A stretch of 64,000 nt of DNA. It comes from Mesorhizobium sp. 1M-11 (GTDB lineage: Bacteria > Pseudomonadota > Alphaproteobacteria > Rhizobiales > Rhizobiaceae). The position numbers and the translations under genes were made by a program. Of this stretch, positions 33,859 to 42,396 are shown piece by piece. The stretch is taken from the NCBI RefSeq assembly GCF_001303895.1, contig NZ_LJSD01000043.1:1-64000 (forward strand), given 5' to 3'. Numbering within the stretch: position 1 is the stretch's first letter; the number at the start of each line of letters is the position of its first letter. The notes below the pieces were generated by a model that saw only the letters and a list, made by a program, of their open reading frames with translations, searched no databases and was not told where the DNA came from.

Positions 33859-34929
33859 GTGATAAAAATCTCCATTGATGCCATGGGCGGCGACCACGGT
33901 CCCGGCGTGGTCATTCCGGCGCTCCAGACTGTCGCCACCCGCCGCCCGGACATCCGTTTCGTCATCTATGGGCGCGAAGAGATGGTGCGACCGGAACTGG
34001 CGAAATTTCCAGGTCTTGCCGAGAAGAGTGAATTCTTCCACTGCGAGGTTGCTGTCCGCATGGACGACAAGCCAAGCCAGGCATTGCGCCATGGCCGCTG
34101 GAAATCCTCCATGTGGAAGGCGATCGAAGCGGTAAAGGCAAACTCGGCCGATGCCTGCGTTTCCGCTGGCAACACCGGCGCGCTGATGGCGATGTCGAAA
34201 TTCTGCCTGCGCACGATGGCAACCATCGACCGGCCGGCGATTGCCGCCATCTGGCCGACCATGCGTGGTGAGAGCGTCGTGCTGGATGTCGGCGCCACGA
34301 TCGGCGCGGACGCCCACCAACTGGTCGATTTCGCCATTCTCGGCACCGGTATGGCGCGTGCGGTCTTCGGTGTGGAGCGGCCGACTGTCGGCCTGCTCAA
34401 TGTCGGCGTCGAGGAGATCAAGGGCCAGGAAGTGGTCAAGGAGGCCGGACGCATGCTGCGCGAGGCCAATATGAACTCGCTTGTCTATCACGGTTTCGTC
34501 GAGGGCGACGACATCGGCAAGGGCACCGTCGATGTCGTGGTGACGGAAGGCTTCGCCGGCAACATCGCGTTGAAGACCGCCGAGGGTACTGCACGCCAGA
34601 TCGGCGGTTATCTGCGCGCGGCCATGGGCCGGACGTTGATGGCACGTATCGGCTATCTGTTTGCGAAAGGCGCTTTCGACCTTTTGCGTGAAAAGATGGA
34701 TGTCAGCCGTTCCAACGGCGGTGTCTTCCTCGGATTGGACGGCGTCGTGGTAAAAAGTCACGGCGGTGCCGATTCGGCAGGGTTTGCCGCGGCGGTGGAA
34801 CTGGCCTACGACATGGTGCGCAACCGGTTGCTGGATCGCATCGAAGCGGATCTCGATCTCTTCCATGCCCGCAACCCGCAGTCTCCGGCACTCAGAAAAT
34901 CTGACGTCGCGGTCGACGAAGAAGGATAG
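33859..34929 (+). CDS. plsX: Phosphate acyltransferase PlsX (GTG start)
   Basis: Converts acyl-ACP to acyl-phosphate for phospholipid synthesis, 356 residues. IKISIDAMGGDHGPGVVIPA at the N-terminus, SAGNTGALMAMSKF near residue 98 and DVVVTEGFAGNIALKTAEG are diagnostic. The GTG start is supported by that N-terminus. fabH starts 6 nt after its stop. Confidence 0.96.
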   Translation: MIKISIDAMGGDHGPGVVIPALQTVATRRPDIRFVIYGREEMVRPELAKFPGLAEKSEFFHCEVAVRMDDKPSQALRHGRWKSSMWKAIEAVKANSADACVSAGNTGALMAMSKFCLRTMATIDRPAIAAIWPTMRGESVVLDVGATIGADAHQLVDFAILGTGMARAVFGVERPTVGLLNVGVEEIKGQEVVKEAGRMLREANMNSLVYHGFVEGDDIGKGTVDVVVTEGFAGNIALKTAEGTARQIGGYLRAAMGRTLMARIGYLFAKGAFDLLREKMDVSRSNGGVFLGLDGVVVKSHGGADSAGFAAAVELAYDMVRNRLLDRIEADLDLFHARNPQSPALRKSDVAVDEEG

Positions 34930-34935
34930 AACAGC

Positions 34936-35907
34936 TTGATCAGATCAGTCGTGCGCGGCACGGGCCAGGCGTTGCCCCGCCGTATCATGAAGAATGCCGA
35001 TTTCGAGGGCATGGTCGAAACGTCGGACGAGTGGATCGCCCAACGTACCGGCATCCGCCAGCGCCACATCGCCTCCGATGACGAAACGACGGCTTCGCTC
35101 GGCGAGGCGGCGGCGAGGGCGGCACTTGCCGATGCCGGTCTCACACCTGACGATATCGACCTGATCGTTCTGGCGACCTCTACTCCCAACAATACCTTTC
35201 CGGCGACCGCAGTCGAGATCCAGCAGCGGCTCGGCATGCGCCATGGCTATGCCTTCGACATGCAGGCGGTCTGCTCCGGCTTCGTCTACGCCGTCACCAC
35301 GGCCGATGCGTATATCCGCGCGGGGCTGGCCAAGCGGGTGCTGGTGATCGGCTCGGAGACCTTCTCGCGCATTCTGGATTGGAACGACCGCTCGACCTGT
35401 GTTCTGTTCGGTGACGGTGCAGGCGCCATAGTGATGGAGACCGCCGAAGCGGCGGGCACTATTGCCGACCGCGGTGTCCTGGCCGCCAGCCTTCGCTCCG
35501 ACGGCACGCACAAGGAAAAGCTCTATGTCGATGGTGGTCCGTCGACCACCGGCACGGTCGGCCATCTCAGGATGGAAGGGCGCGAGGTGTTCAAGCATGC
35601 CGTCGGCATGATCACCGACGTAATCGAAGCAACGTTCTCGCAGGCCGGCATCACAGCGGACGACCTCGACTGGTTCGTGCCGCACCAGGCCAACAAGCGC
35701 ATCATCGACGCCTCCGCCAAGAAACTCGGCATCGCCGAGGAGAAGGTGGTGATCACCGTCGACAAGCATGGCAATACGTCCGCGGCCTCGGTTCCGCTGG
35801 CGCTTTCGATCGCTGCTGCCGATGGCCGCATCAAGCGTGGCGACCTCGTCCTTCTGGAAGCCATGGGGGGCGGATTCACCTGGGGTGCGGTTCTCATCAG
35901 ATGGTGA
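34936..35907 (+). CDS. fabH: Beta-ketoacyl-ACP synthase III (TTG start)
   Basis: Starts fatty-acid synthesis by condensing acetyl-CoA with malonyl-ACP, 323 residues. The catalytic triad is Cys113 (AVCSGF), His250 (VPHQANKRI) and Asn280 (KHGNTSAAS). The start is TTG after GAAGGATAGAACAGC, and MIRSVVRGTGQALP matches the family N-terminus, so no ATG is needed. It pairs with plsX as one lipid-synthesis unit. Confidence 0.96.
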   Translation: MIRSVVRGTGQALPRRIMKNADFEGMVETSDEWIAQRTGIRQRHIASDDETTASLGEAAARAALADAGLTPDDIDLIVLATSTPNNTFPATAVEIQQRLGMRHGYAFDMQAVCSGFVYAVTTADAYIRAGLAKRVLVIGSETFSRILDWNDRSTCVLFGDGAGAIVMETAEAAGTIADRGVLAASLRSDGTHKEKLYVDGGPSTTGTVGHLRMEGREVFKHAVGMITDVIEATFSQAGITADDLDWFVPHQANKRIIDASAKKLGIAEEKVVITVDKHGNTSAASVPLALSIAAADGRIKRGDLVLLEAMGGGFTWGAVLIRW

Positions 35908-35928
35908 GCGAACCGCACGGTTCGGTTC

Positions 35929-35957
35929 TTGACCTTGTCGAGTCAATTACTTAGGCT
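35929..35957 (+). promoter_or_regulatory. Candidate ihfA promoter
   Basis: TTGACC (35929-35934) and TAGGCT (35952-35957) are spaced by 17 nt and lie about 50 nt before the ihfA ATG. The -35 is strong and the -10 weak. Confidence 0.4.
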
Positions 35958-36007
35958 CCGCCCTCGTTTCGTCGATACATTTGAGCACAAGCTGATAGGA
36001 CGGTCTG

Positions 36008-36331
36008 ATGGGGGGAAAGACACTGACACGTGCTGACCTTGCTGAGGCCGTTTATCGCAAGGTTGGTTTGTCACGCACTGAGTCGGCCGAACTGGTCGAA
36101 GCGGTTCTGGACGAAATCTGCGAAGCCATCGTTCGCGGGGAGACAGTGAAGCTGTCCTCTTTCGCCACTTTCCATGTCCGTTCCAAGAACGAGCGCATCG
36201 GACGCAATCCAAAGACGGGCGAGGAAGTGCCGATCCTGCCGCGGCGGGTGATGACCTTCAAGGCCTCGAATGTGCTGAAGAGCCGCATCCTGCGCTCGCA
36301 TCAGGCCGGCAAGACGAAGTCGGGCAAATAG
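36008..36331 (+). CDS. ihfA: Integration host factor subunit alpha
   Basis: DNA-bending nucleoid protein of 107 residues forming a heterodimer with IhfB. It has LTRADLAEAVYRKVGLSRTESAELVEAVLDEI, the beta-arm GRNPKTGEEVPILPRRVMTFKAS with the DNA-intercalating Pro, and a basic tail. Position directly before a MerR gene and tRNA-Pro is conserved in rhizobia. IHF is also the usual helper at sigma-54 promoters, such as the glnB promoter here. Confidence 0.95.
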   Translation: MGGKTLTRADLAEAVYRKVGLSRTESAELVEAVLDEICEAIVRGETVKLSSFATFHVRSKNERIGRNPKTGEEVPILPRRVMTFKASNVLKSRILRSHQAGKTKSGK

Positions 36332-36417
36332 GCGAGAGCCCGACTCCGCGGTTGAAAACCGTCCCCGACTTGATGCCGGGCTTGAATGTCAGGCGATAAA
36401 TCGCTGAAATAGGTTTC

Positions 36418-36441
36418 GATTCGACGGGATAGTGTCGAATC
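36418..36441. promoter_or_regulatory. Palindrome upstream of the MerR-type gene
   Basis: GATTCGAC (36418-36425) and GTCGAATC (36434-36441) are perfect inverted repeats spaced by 8 nt. It may be an operator, or a terminator for ihfA since a T-rich stretch follows at 36449-36460. Confidence 0.4.
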
Positions 36442-36458
36442 TTCGGTTCGTTTGTTCT

Positions 36459-36488
36459 TTGCGCATTGGATTGACCAACGCATGTAAC
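36459..36488 (+). promoter_or_regulatory. Candidate promoter with inverted repeat in the spacer
   Basis: TTGCGC (36459-36464) and TGTAAC (36483-36488) are separated by 18 nt, and the spacer contains TTGG-N5-CCAA (36466-36478). A dyad inside an elongated spacer is how MerR-family regulators sit on their targets; autoregulation is inferred. Confidence 0.3.
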
Positions 36489-36526
36489 GACGCGTCCGAT
36501 CCGATGCCCAGCGCGAGGATCCGCCC

Positions 36527-37066
36527 ATGGACAAGAGCCCCGATGCTTTCCGCACCATTTCCGAGGTCGCCGAAGATCTTGATTTGCCTCAGCACGTCTT
36601 GAGGTTCTGGGAGACGCGTTTCAATCAGATCAAGCCGATGAAGCGCGGCGGCGGCCGCCGTTATTACCGGCCGCAGGATGTCGAACTGATCAAGGGCATC
36701 CGCCACATGCTCTACGATCAGGGTTACACCATCAAGGGCGTGCAGAAGCTGCTGCGCGAGAACGGCAACCAGTTCCTGATCGCCATTGGCCATGGCGACG
36801 TCGCCGCCGTCGAAGCGATCGCGCAGCGTCGGCAGGCCGAAGAAGTGCCGTTGACGCCCGCGGCGCAGCCGCGCGCTGATGACGAGATGCTGGTCGGCCA
36901 GCCAACTGCCAAGCCCAACCGCCGCTTCTTTGGCCTCGGCAAAGCCGACGACGAGGGGCCCGTGCAGGCAGGCTCCGGCAAGCTTTCACGTGACAACCGC
37001 GCATTGCTGCAGGAAGCCCTGTTCGATTTGCTCGAGTGCAAGCGCCTGCTCGACCAGGTGCGGTGA
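36527..37066 (+). CDS. MerR family transcriptional regulator
   Basis: Protein of 179 residues with an N-terminal winged HTH (FRTISEVAEDLDLPQHVLRFWETRFNQIKPMKRGGGRRYYRPQDVELIKGIRHMLYDQGYTIKGV, residues 9-74). A polar linker and a short C-terminal helix (NRALLQEALFDLLECKRLLDQV) follow. No metal-binding Cys cluster of the MerR/CueR type is present. It lies in the conserved ihfA-merR-tRNA-Pro order; its targets are unknown. Confidence 0.88.
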   Translation: MDKSPDAFRTISEVAEDLDLPQHVLRFWETRFNQIKPMKRGGGRRYYRPQDVELIKGIRHMLYDQGYTIKGVQKLLRENGNQFLIAIGHGDVAAVEAIAQRRQAEEVPLTPAAQPRADDEMLVGQPTAKPNRRFFGLGKADDEGPVQAGSGKLSRDNRALLQEALFDLLECKRLLDQVR

Positions 37067-37150
37067 CGGGCAACCGAACGAAAAAGTGCCGGCTGGCATG
37101 AGCCGCTGGGCGCTCTCGGTTTGTCTTCTCAAAATCGCTCGCGAAACAGG

Positions 37151-37179
37151 TTGACCGGCGAGAGCCTATCACGTACATC
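37151..37179 (+). promoter_or_regulatory. Promoter of tRNA-Pro
   Basis: TTGACC (37151-37156) and TACATC (37174-37179) have 17-nt spacing, and the -10 ends 10 nt before the tRNA. This leaves almost no 5' leader, as usual for a dedicated tRNA promoter. Confidence 0.5.
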
Positions 37180-37189
37180 GCGACCGGTC

Positions 37190-37266
<77 letters not shown>

Positions 37267-37336
37267 TTCTTCTCCTAAAGCTTGATCCCGTTGATTGGTG
37301 GCCGCGAGGCGCTCACGCGTGCACGTCTGCGAGCAG

Positions 37337-38692
37337 CTACGCTGCCGGCGCCAGAGACAGAAGCGATACGGATCGCATCGATGTGGCAGGCGCTGGTGAG
37401 GAGATAGCCGGGGTGGATTCGGTTGCTTCCATCCTGCTTGACGGTACGGAGCGCGGTGCTGGCAGGGTGATCAATCCGCGCCGATAGCGGTATTCCAGCG
37501 CGATGCCTCCCCAGATCAGGCCGAGAAGCAGGTAGAAGTGGCGCCAGTGGTCGGTGTCGATGACGCTGCCGAGCCCAATATGGCCGACATAGACGACGTA
37601 GGCGCACAGCACATAGGGCTGCCAGGGCCGGTTTCGCAGCAGGAGGCGAAAGCCGGCAACGATCGTCCACACCGTCAGGATGAGATAGGACACGAAGCCC
37701 AGCCAGCCATAGTCCATCAGCGTCTTCAGCCAGATGTTGTGTGTGTCTTCGCCGTAGATCTTGCCGAACACCAGCGCACCGATGCCGAACGGCTTTTCCA
37801 GCGCCAGCATGAAGCCGATGGCATAGCGGGCAAATCGGCCGAGCCGGGCGGTGTCGTAATCCTGCGCCAACTGAGCACGGGTAGTCAGCATTTCGGCCAC
37901 GCCGGGGATCTGCAGCACGACGATCATCGCAATCACCAGCAGCACCAGGGCTGCGAGGGTCATGACCACCACGCGCAGCCGGAAGCGGCCGCTGGTGTTC
38001 TGCAGGAACACCAGCCCGGTCAGCAGGACGACGGCGACGCCGAACAGGCCCCAGGCGCCGCGCGAAAAGGATAGAAAAATGCCGCCGACGACGATCAGCA
38101 GCGGTATCGCTATCAGCGGCATGCGCTGCACCGGTCCGGTCAGCAGCCGGTAGAGCAGGTAGATGCCGGGCAGCGCCAGAAAAGGGCCGAAGACGTTCGG
38201 ATCCTGGAAGGCGCCGGCGGCACGCTCGTATTTGGTGAAGATTTCCGCACCCGGAAACAGTTTGAAATAGCCGGCAATACCGAGAACCGAGGTGACGACG
38301 GCGGCGGTCACGTAGGCCAGGAAGATCAGCCTGTAGAGATCGGGGCGACGTTCGACCACGGATGCGAAGAAAACGGCGGTGAAAGCCAGAAACAGTGAGA
38401 CGGCCAGATAAAGCGGCGTCCATGACAGGTCCGCCATTTGCGTCATGGCGATCATGCCGCCGATATTCATCGTTACCAGCAGAATGAGCAGCGGCACCAC
38501 GGGTCGCGAAATGTGCAGGCCGAACAGCGCCCAGACGCCGATCAGCGCGGCCATATAGAGCTCATAGGGCGCCGGCTCCTCGATGACGAAGCCGGAGAGC
38601 AGGATGCCGAGGATGATGGCACCCGACGACAGCAACGCGATCAGCTTGGCGTTGACCGCTCCCGATGGCAATTCATGTGTCAGCGTACTCAA
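37337..38692 (-). CDS. O-antigen ligase/polymerase-type membrane protein
   Basis: Integral membrane protein of 451 residues with about 11-12 helices and a Wzy_C-type central domain. A long periplasmic segment around residues 255-325 contains TRAQLAQDYDTARLGRFARYAIGFMLALEKPFGIGALVFGKIYGEDTHNIWLKTLMDYGWLGF, including the family's NxxL/DYGWLG features. It likely polymerises or ligates lipid-linked glycan at the inner membrane. The C-terminal 40 residues are a polar Ser/Pro/Ala tail. Its start overlaps the end of the phosphosugar transferase gene (ATGA), so the two form an operon. Ligase versus polymerase cannot be decided from the sequence. Confidence 0.85.
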   Translation of the reverse strand: MSTLTHELPSGAVNAKLIALLSSGAIILGILLSGFVIEEPAPYELYMAALIGVWALFGLHISRPVVPLLILLVTMNIGGMIAMTQMADLSWTPLYLAVSLFLAFTAVFFASVVERRPDLYRLIFLAYVTAAVVTSVLGIAGYFKLFPGAEIFTKYERAAGAFQDPNVFGPFLALPGIYLLYRLLTGPVQRMPLIAIPLLIVVGGIFLSFSRGAWGLFGVAVVLLTGLVFLQNTSGRFRLRVVVMTLAALVLLVIAMIVVLQIPGVAEMLTTRAQLAQDYDTARLGRFARYAIGFMLALEKPFGIGALVFGKIYGEDTHNIWLKTLMDYGWLGFVSYLILTVWTIVAGFRLLLRNRPWQPYVLCAYVVYVGHIGLGSVIDTDHWRHFYLLLGLIWGGIALEYRYRRGLITLPAPRSVPSSRMEATESTPAISSPAPATSMRSVSLLSLAPAA

Positions 38693-40227
38693 TAGGCGTT
38701 TTCCGTGTTGAGCAGGCGCACCGGCGTCAACAGCAGGATCTTCAGGTCGAACAGCATCGACCAGTTCTCAATGTAATAAAGATCATACTCGGTACGCATG
38801 CGGATCTTTTCGTTGGTGTCCATTTCACCGCGCCAGCCATTGATCTGCGCCCAGCCGGTCACGCCGGGCTTGACGCGATGGCGGGCGAAATAGCCGTCGA
38901 CCACTTCGTTGTAGAGAAGGTTGTGCGACTGGGCGGCGACGGCATGCGGCCGCGGACCGACCAGTGACAGCGTGCCCAACAGCGAATTGAAGAACTGCGG
39001 CAGCTCGTCGAGCGAGGTCTTGCGGATGAAGCGGCCGACGCGGGTCACACGCGGGTCGTTCTTGGTCACGGTTTTCTTGGCGCTGGGGTCGGATTTGTCC
39101 GCATACATGGAGCGGAACTTGTAGACCATGATCTCCTCATTGTTGAAACCATGGCGTTTCTGCTTGAAGAGGACGGGCCCCTTGCTGTCCAGCTTGATGG
39201 CAATCGCGGTCGCCAGCATGATCGGCGAGAATGCGATGATGCAGAGGACTGAAAAGACGATATCGAAGGCACGCTTGGCGACCGAATCCCAGTCGTTGAT
39301 CGGCTTGTCGAAAATATCGAGCATCGGCACCGAGCCGATGTAGGAGTAGGAGCGCGGCCTGAATTGCAACTGGTTGGTATGCGCTGAAAGACGGATATCC
39401 ACCGGCAGCACCCAGAGTTTCTTCAAAAGCTGCAGCACGCGCGCTTCCGCAGAGATGGGAAGTGACACGATCAGCATGTCGATGCGGGCGACGCGGGCGA
39501 ATTCGAGCAGTTCCGCGATGGTGCCGAGTTTGGGGTAGCCGGCAACCACCGGCGGCGATCGGCTGTCGTCGCGGTCGTCGAAGATACCGCAGATGCGGAT
39601 ATCGTTGTCGGGCTGTTTTTCGATGGAGCGGATAAGCGTTTCCGCTGCTTTGCCGCCGCCGACGATGACGGCGCGGCGCTCCATGCGTCCGTCGCGCGCC
39701 CAGCGGCGCAAAAGGCGTGCAGTAACCAGCCGCATGAGGAAGGTGAGCACGAAGCCGACGATGAACCATGTGCCGAACAGAAGTCGCGAATAGTCTTCGG
39801 ATATCTTGAGGAAGAAGGCAGCGACGGCGAGGGCGGCGAAAGTGCACGCCCAGATCGACAACAACCGGCCGAAATTGGAGACGGGCCTGAGCAGCCGGGG
39901 AACCTGATAGCAGTCGGCAATTTCGAGAAGCACGATCGCAAGCAGCGAGGCGGAAGCGAAGGTCAGCGTGTATTGCCAGGCGAGATTTCGGAAAAAGCCT
40001 TCGTAGAAGACGTAGAGGGTCAGGCCGGACAGGAACAACAGCGAAAATTCGATCAGCCGCAACGTGCCGATGACCATCACCGGAGACATGGTGTCGCTGC
40101 GGTACTGTGCGGCCACCTGGCGGGCAAGTTCGCTCAAGCCGCCGGGGGACGCCTTGCCCGCGGCCGGATCGTCGAACTTGCGTATCGCATCGGCTGAAAA
40201 GCGGCTCGCCGGATCGCTTTTGTTCAT
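38689..40227 (-). CDS. Undecaprenyl-phosphate glucose phosphotransferase (exopolysaccharide polyprenyl transferase)
   Basis: Initiating enzyme that moves a sugar-1-phosphate (usually glucose or galactose) onto undecaprenyl phosphate, 512 residues. The N-terminal part has four to five helices (about 45-170), then a CoA-binding-like/NAD-fold domain (AVIVGGGKAAETLIRSIEK). The C-terminal bacterial sugar transferase domain starts near residue 320 (KRAFDIVFSVLCIIAFSPIMLATAIAIKLDSKGPVLFKQKRHGFNNEEI). Further conserved blocks are KTSLDELPQFFNSLLGTLSLVGPRPHA and KPGVTGWAQINGWRGEMDT. The domain order matches WcaJ/PssY/ExoY2-like enzymes. It is first in the two-gene unit. Confidence 0.92.
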   Translation of the reverse strand: MNKSDPASRFSADAIRKFDDPAAGKASPGGLSELARQVAAQYRSDTMSPVMVIGTLRLIEFSLLFLSGLTLYVFYEGFFRNLAWQYTLTFASASLLAIVLLEIADCYQVPRLLRPVSNFGRLLSIWACTFAALAVAAFFLKISEDYSRLLFGTWFIVGFVLTFLMRLVTARLLRRWARDGRMERRAVIVGGGKAAETLIRSIEKQPDNDIRICGIFDDRDDSRSPPVVAGYPKLGTIAELLEFARVARIDMLIVSLPISAEARVLQLLKKLWVLPVDIRLSAHTNQLQFRPRSYSYIGSVPMLDIFDKPINDWDSVAKRAFDIVFSVLCIIAFSPIMLATAIAIKLDSKGPVLFKQKRHGFNNEEIMVYKFRSMYADKSDPSAKKTVTKNDPRVTRVGRFIRKTSLDELPQFFNSLLGTLSLVGPRPHAVAAQSHNLLYNEVVDGYFARHRVKPGVTGWAQINGWRGEMDTNEKIRMRTEYDLYYIENWSMLFDLKILLLTPVRLLNTENAY

Positions 40228-40397
40228 GGAATGGTCCCCAAGCTGGCTCTCTCTAGCACAGGAGAGCTAATATTCCCTTCCCGGAACCTTTTAAGTTCAA
40301 ACTTTCAGACGGGCGCCGCTGCCGGCATGCTAGCAGAACGCCGGAGGCTTGTCGCGAAAGCTCGAATCAGTTCGGGCTCGTGAAGGGTCTGCTTGGG

Positions 40398-40432
40398 CAG
40401 CGCGCCGGCGAAAGCCGGCACGCTGTTGTTTT
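40398..40432. terminator. Hairpin downstream of the DmpA-type peptidase gene
   Basis: CAGCG and GCCGGC (40398-40409) pair with GCCGGC and CGCTG (40414-40425) across a GAAA tetraloop with one mismatch. The T-rich tail TTGTTTT is on the plus strand, although the nearest upstream gene ending here is on the minus strand. A bidirectional role is possible. Confidence 0.4.
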
Positions 40433-40452
40433 GGTGGAGATGTGTTGCCTTG

Positions 40453-41613
40453 TCAGCCCGCGACGACGCCACGTGCTCGCAGTGCCTTCACCACCCGATC
40501 GTGCGGTAATGCTGGGCTGCGGTGGCCATCGCGGCCGGTCATCTCGGCATTGGCGACCAGCGCGTTGACCACAGCTTCTTCGGTTGCTTGCACGACCGCC
40601 GTGTAGAAATCGTCCATACGGCCCCAGGGGATGAAGTCCATGTGGCTGTAGGTACCGGCGTCGGGCTCACCTCTCGGGAAACGGCCGTTCAGCGCATCGC
40701 GATTGCCGGTCGAGAAGGCGAGAAAGATATCGCCCGAGAAATGCGAGCCGGCTGTACCGGTACGCGCGAGCCCCAGCGGCACACGCCGAGCCAGTGCCTT
40801 GCACTGACCGGGCAGGAGAGGGGCATCGGTGGCAACGATGCCGATGCAGGAGCCGGCGCCGGCCGGCAGGCTGGCCGCGAAGCTTTCCATCGGGTTGTCG
40901 TCGGCAAGTTCCGTACCCAGCGGCACGCCGGCAATGGTCAACTCGTTGCGGGACCCGAAATTGGTCTGCAGGAAGACGCCGATCGTATAGTCACGATGGC
41001 CGTAGTTGACGATGCGCGAAGCGGTGCCGTTGCCGCCCTTGAAAGCATAGCAGTTCATGCCGGTGCCGCCGCCAACCGAGCCTTCTTCGACCGGGCCGTT
41101 CGTCGCTGCGTCGAGCGCAGCGACGGCATGGCTGCTGGTCACATGTGGCCCGTTGATGTCGTTCAAATAGCCGTCCCAGGTTTCCGCCGCCACCGGCAGC
41201 ATCCACTGGCTGGCCACTTCCGGCTTGTTGCGCACCATCCAGTCGATTGTGCCACGATGGCAGGGGCCGATGGCGTGGGTGTTGGAAATCAAGATCGGCA
41301 TGTTGAGTGCGCCGGCTTCTTCCAGCCATGACACGCCGGTCATTTCGCCGTTACCGTTGAAGGAATGATAGCCGGCGGCGATCGCCTGACCGGCGCCTTC
41401 GCGTCCGAGCGGCAGAATGGCGGTGACGCCTGTGCGCACCGGCCCCTTGCCGATTTCCATCTTGCCGTCGCCAGAAACCAGTGTGGTGTAGCCGACCTCG
41501 ACCCCTGGCACGTCGGTGATCGCATTGAAGCGGCCCGGATTGCCGGTGAAGGGAATGCCGAGCGCCCGGCCGCGCGGTTTGCCAGCGGGCGTGACATGCG
41601 AGGTCTCACTCAT
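40453..41613 (-). CDS. P1/S58 family aminopeptidase (DmpA-like)
   Basis: N-terminal-nucleophile hydrolase of 386 residues in the DmpA/BapA group, which self-cleaves into two chains and releases N-terminal D- or L-amino acids or beta-amino acids from peptides, amides or esters. The expected cleavage pair Gly254-Ser255 lies in AGSCIGIVATDAPL, and Asn218 (QTNFGSRNEL) matches the DmpA stabilising Asn. GSVGGGTGMNCYAFKGGNGTASR is the other family block. The frame is open further upstream, but MSETSHVTPAG at 41613 is the plausible start. It lies 35 nt after a TetR gene in the same direction, opposite an APC permease. Confidence 0.88.
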   Translation of the reverse strand: MSETSHVTPAGKPRGRALGIPFTGNPGRFNAITDVPGVEVGYTTLVSGDGKMEIGKGPVRTGVTAILPLGREGAGQAIAAGYHSFNGNGEMTGVSWLEEAGALNMPILISNTHAIGPCHRGTIDWMVRNKPEVASQWMLPVAAETWDGYLNDINGPHVTSSHAVAALDAATNGPVEEGSVGGGTGMNCYAFKGGNGTASRIVNYGHRDYTIGVFLQTNFGSRNELTIAGVPLGTELADDNPMESFAASLPAGAGSCIGIVATDAPLLPGQCKALARRVPLGLARTGTAGSHFSGDIFLAFSTGNRDALNGRFPRGEPDAGTYSHMDFIPWGRMDDFYTAVVQATEEAVVNALVANAEMTGRDGHRSPALPHDRVVKALRARGVVAG

Positions 41614-41648
41614 ACGATTTGTCCTTGAGTTTGGCTGTTCAGAAACGA

Positions 41649-42251
41649 TCAGGAAAGGCGGCAGCCCGTCGCCGTCTCGGCGTAGGCTGTGAGGATGCGA
41701 AGGGCAGTCGGATAGTCGACCGCCGGCACGACGTTCAGGAGGTGGAGGCCAAGGCCATCTTCGAGAACGACGAGGCTGCGCGCCAGCGTGTCGCTGGTAT
41801 CGGCAAGCTTGAACGTGCCGGTGATGGCACCCGCCTCCAGGATGCCGACATAGATGGCGACCTGCCGCTCGAACAGAGTGATGTGACGCGCAGCATAGGC
41901 GGCATCGGAGCGGGCATAGGCGCCAAGCTCCATCAGCAGTCGGCAAAGCCGGTCGCTGGGATCTTCCGGAATTCCGGTGCGGATCATGGCCTTCAGACGT
42001 TCGCGCGGGTCCGAAATCTGAGCGATCGCCACGGCTCTGACCGTGCAGAACCGCTCCACGGCCTGTTTCTGCACATCATCCAAAAGATCCTTCAGGCCTG
42101 GATAGTAATAAAGCGCGGCGCTTGAACTCATGCCGGCCTCGTTGGCGACGGCGCGGAGCGTTACGCCGGTGAGGCCATGCTTGGCGATCATCGTTTCAGC
42201 CGCATTGATAAGAGTAAGCCGGCGTTCGGCCTGGGCGACGGGTCGGCTCAT
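41649..42251 (-). CDS. TetR/AcrR family regulator
   Basis: DNA-binding protein of 200 residues with the N-terminal TetR HTH (RRLTLINAAETMIAKHGLTGVTLRAVANEAGMSSSAALYYYPGLKDLL, residues 10-57) and a helical ligand domain. It is co-directional with the DmpA-like peptidase and divergent from the APC permease. A perfect 5-3-5 dyad starts 10 bp from its start codon, so autorepression is likely. The ligand is unknown. Confidence 0.88.
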   Translation of the reverse strand: MSRPVAQAERRLTLINAAETMIAKHGLTGVTLRAVANEAGMSSSAALYYYPGLKDLLDDVQKQAVERFCTVRAVAIAQISDPRERLKAMIRTGIPEDPSDRLCRLLMELGAYARSDAAYAARHITLFERQVAIYVGILEAGAITGTFKLADTSDTLARSLVVLEDGLGLHLLNVVPAVDYPTALRILTAYAETATGCRLS

Positions 42252-42260
42252 GTTTCCTCC

Positions 42261-42273
42261 TGAACGATGTTCA
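42261..42273. promoter_or_regulatory. Candidate TetR operator
   Basis: TGAAC-GAT-GTTCA (42261-42273) is a perfect inverted repeat in the intergenic region between the TetR gene and the APC permease. Confidence 0.4.
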
Positions 42274-42322
42274 AATTAAAATCGATGTCATGAGCATTGC
42301 AAGTGGCTTTGATGGAAGTTTG

Positions 42323-42384
42323 TTGACGAAATGTCGACTCGAGCGTAGCGTTTTGATGGGAACGTTATTTTAATCATATCAAAA
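42323..42384 (+). promoter_or_regulatory. Candidate permease promoter and second dyad
   Basis: TTGACG (42323-42328) and TAGCGT (42346-42351) have a 17-nt spacer. Just downstream, TTTTGAT (42351-42357) and ATCAAAA (42378-42384) form a perfect inverted repeat with 20 nt between arms, placed between the promoter and the permease start. Confidence 0.35.
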
Positions 42385-42396
42385 TGGGAGGGCTTG

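Noticed and set aside
37275..38423. 382-codon minus-strand frame overlapping the O-antigen ligase gene
   Set aside because: Same strand but different frame from a protein with clear membrane helices; rich in Arg/Ala and without family features.
41614..41946. Upstream extension of the DmpA-like peptidase frame
   Set aside because: It runs through the TetR gene in another frame and lacks similarity to the peptidase family; the start at 41613 gives normal length.
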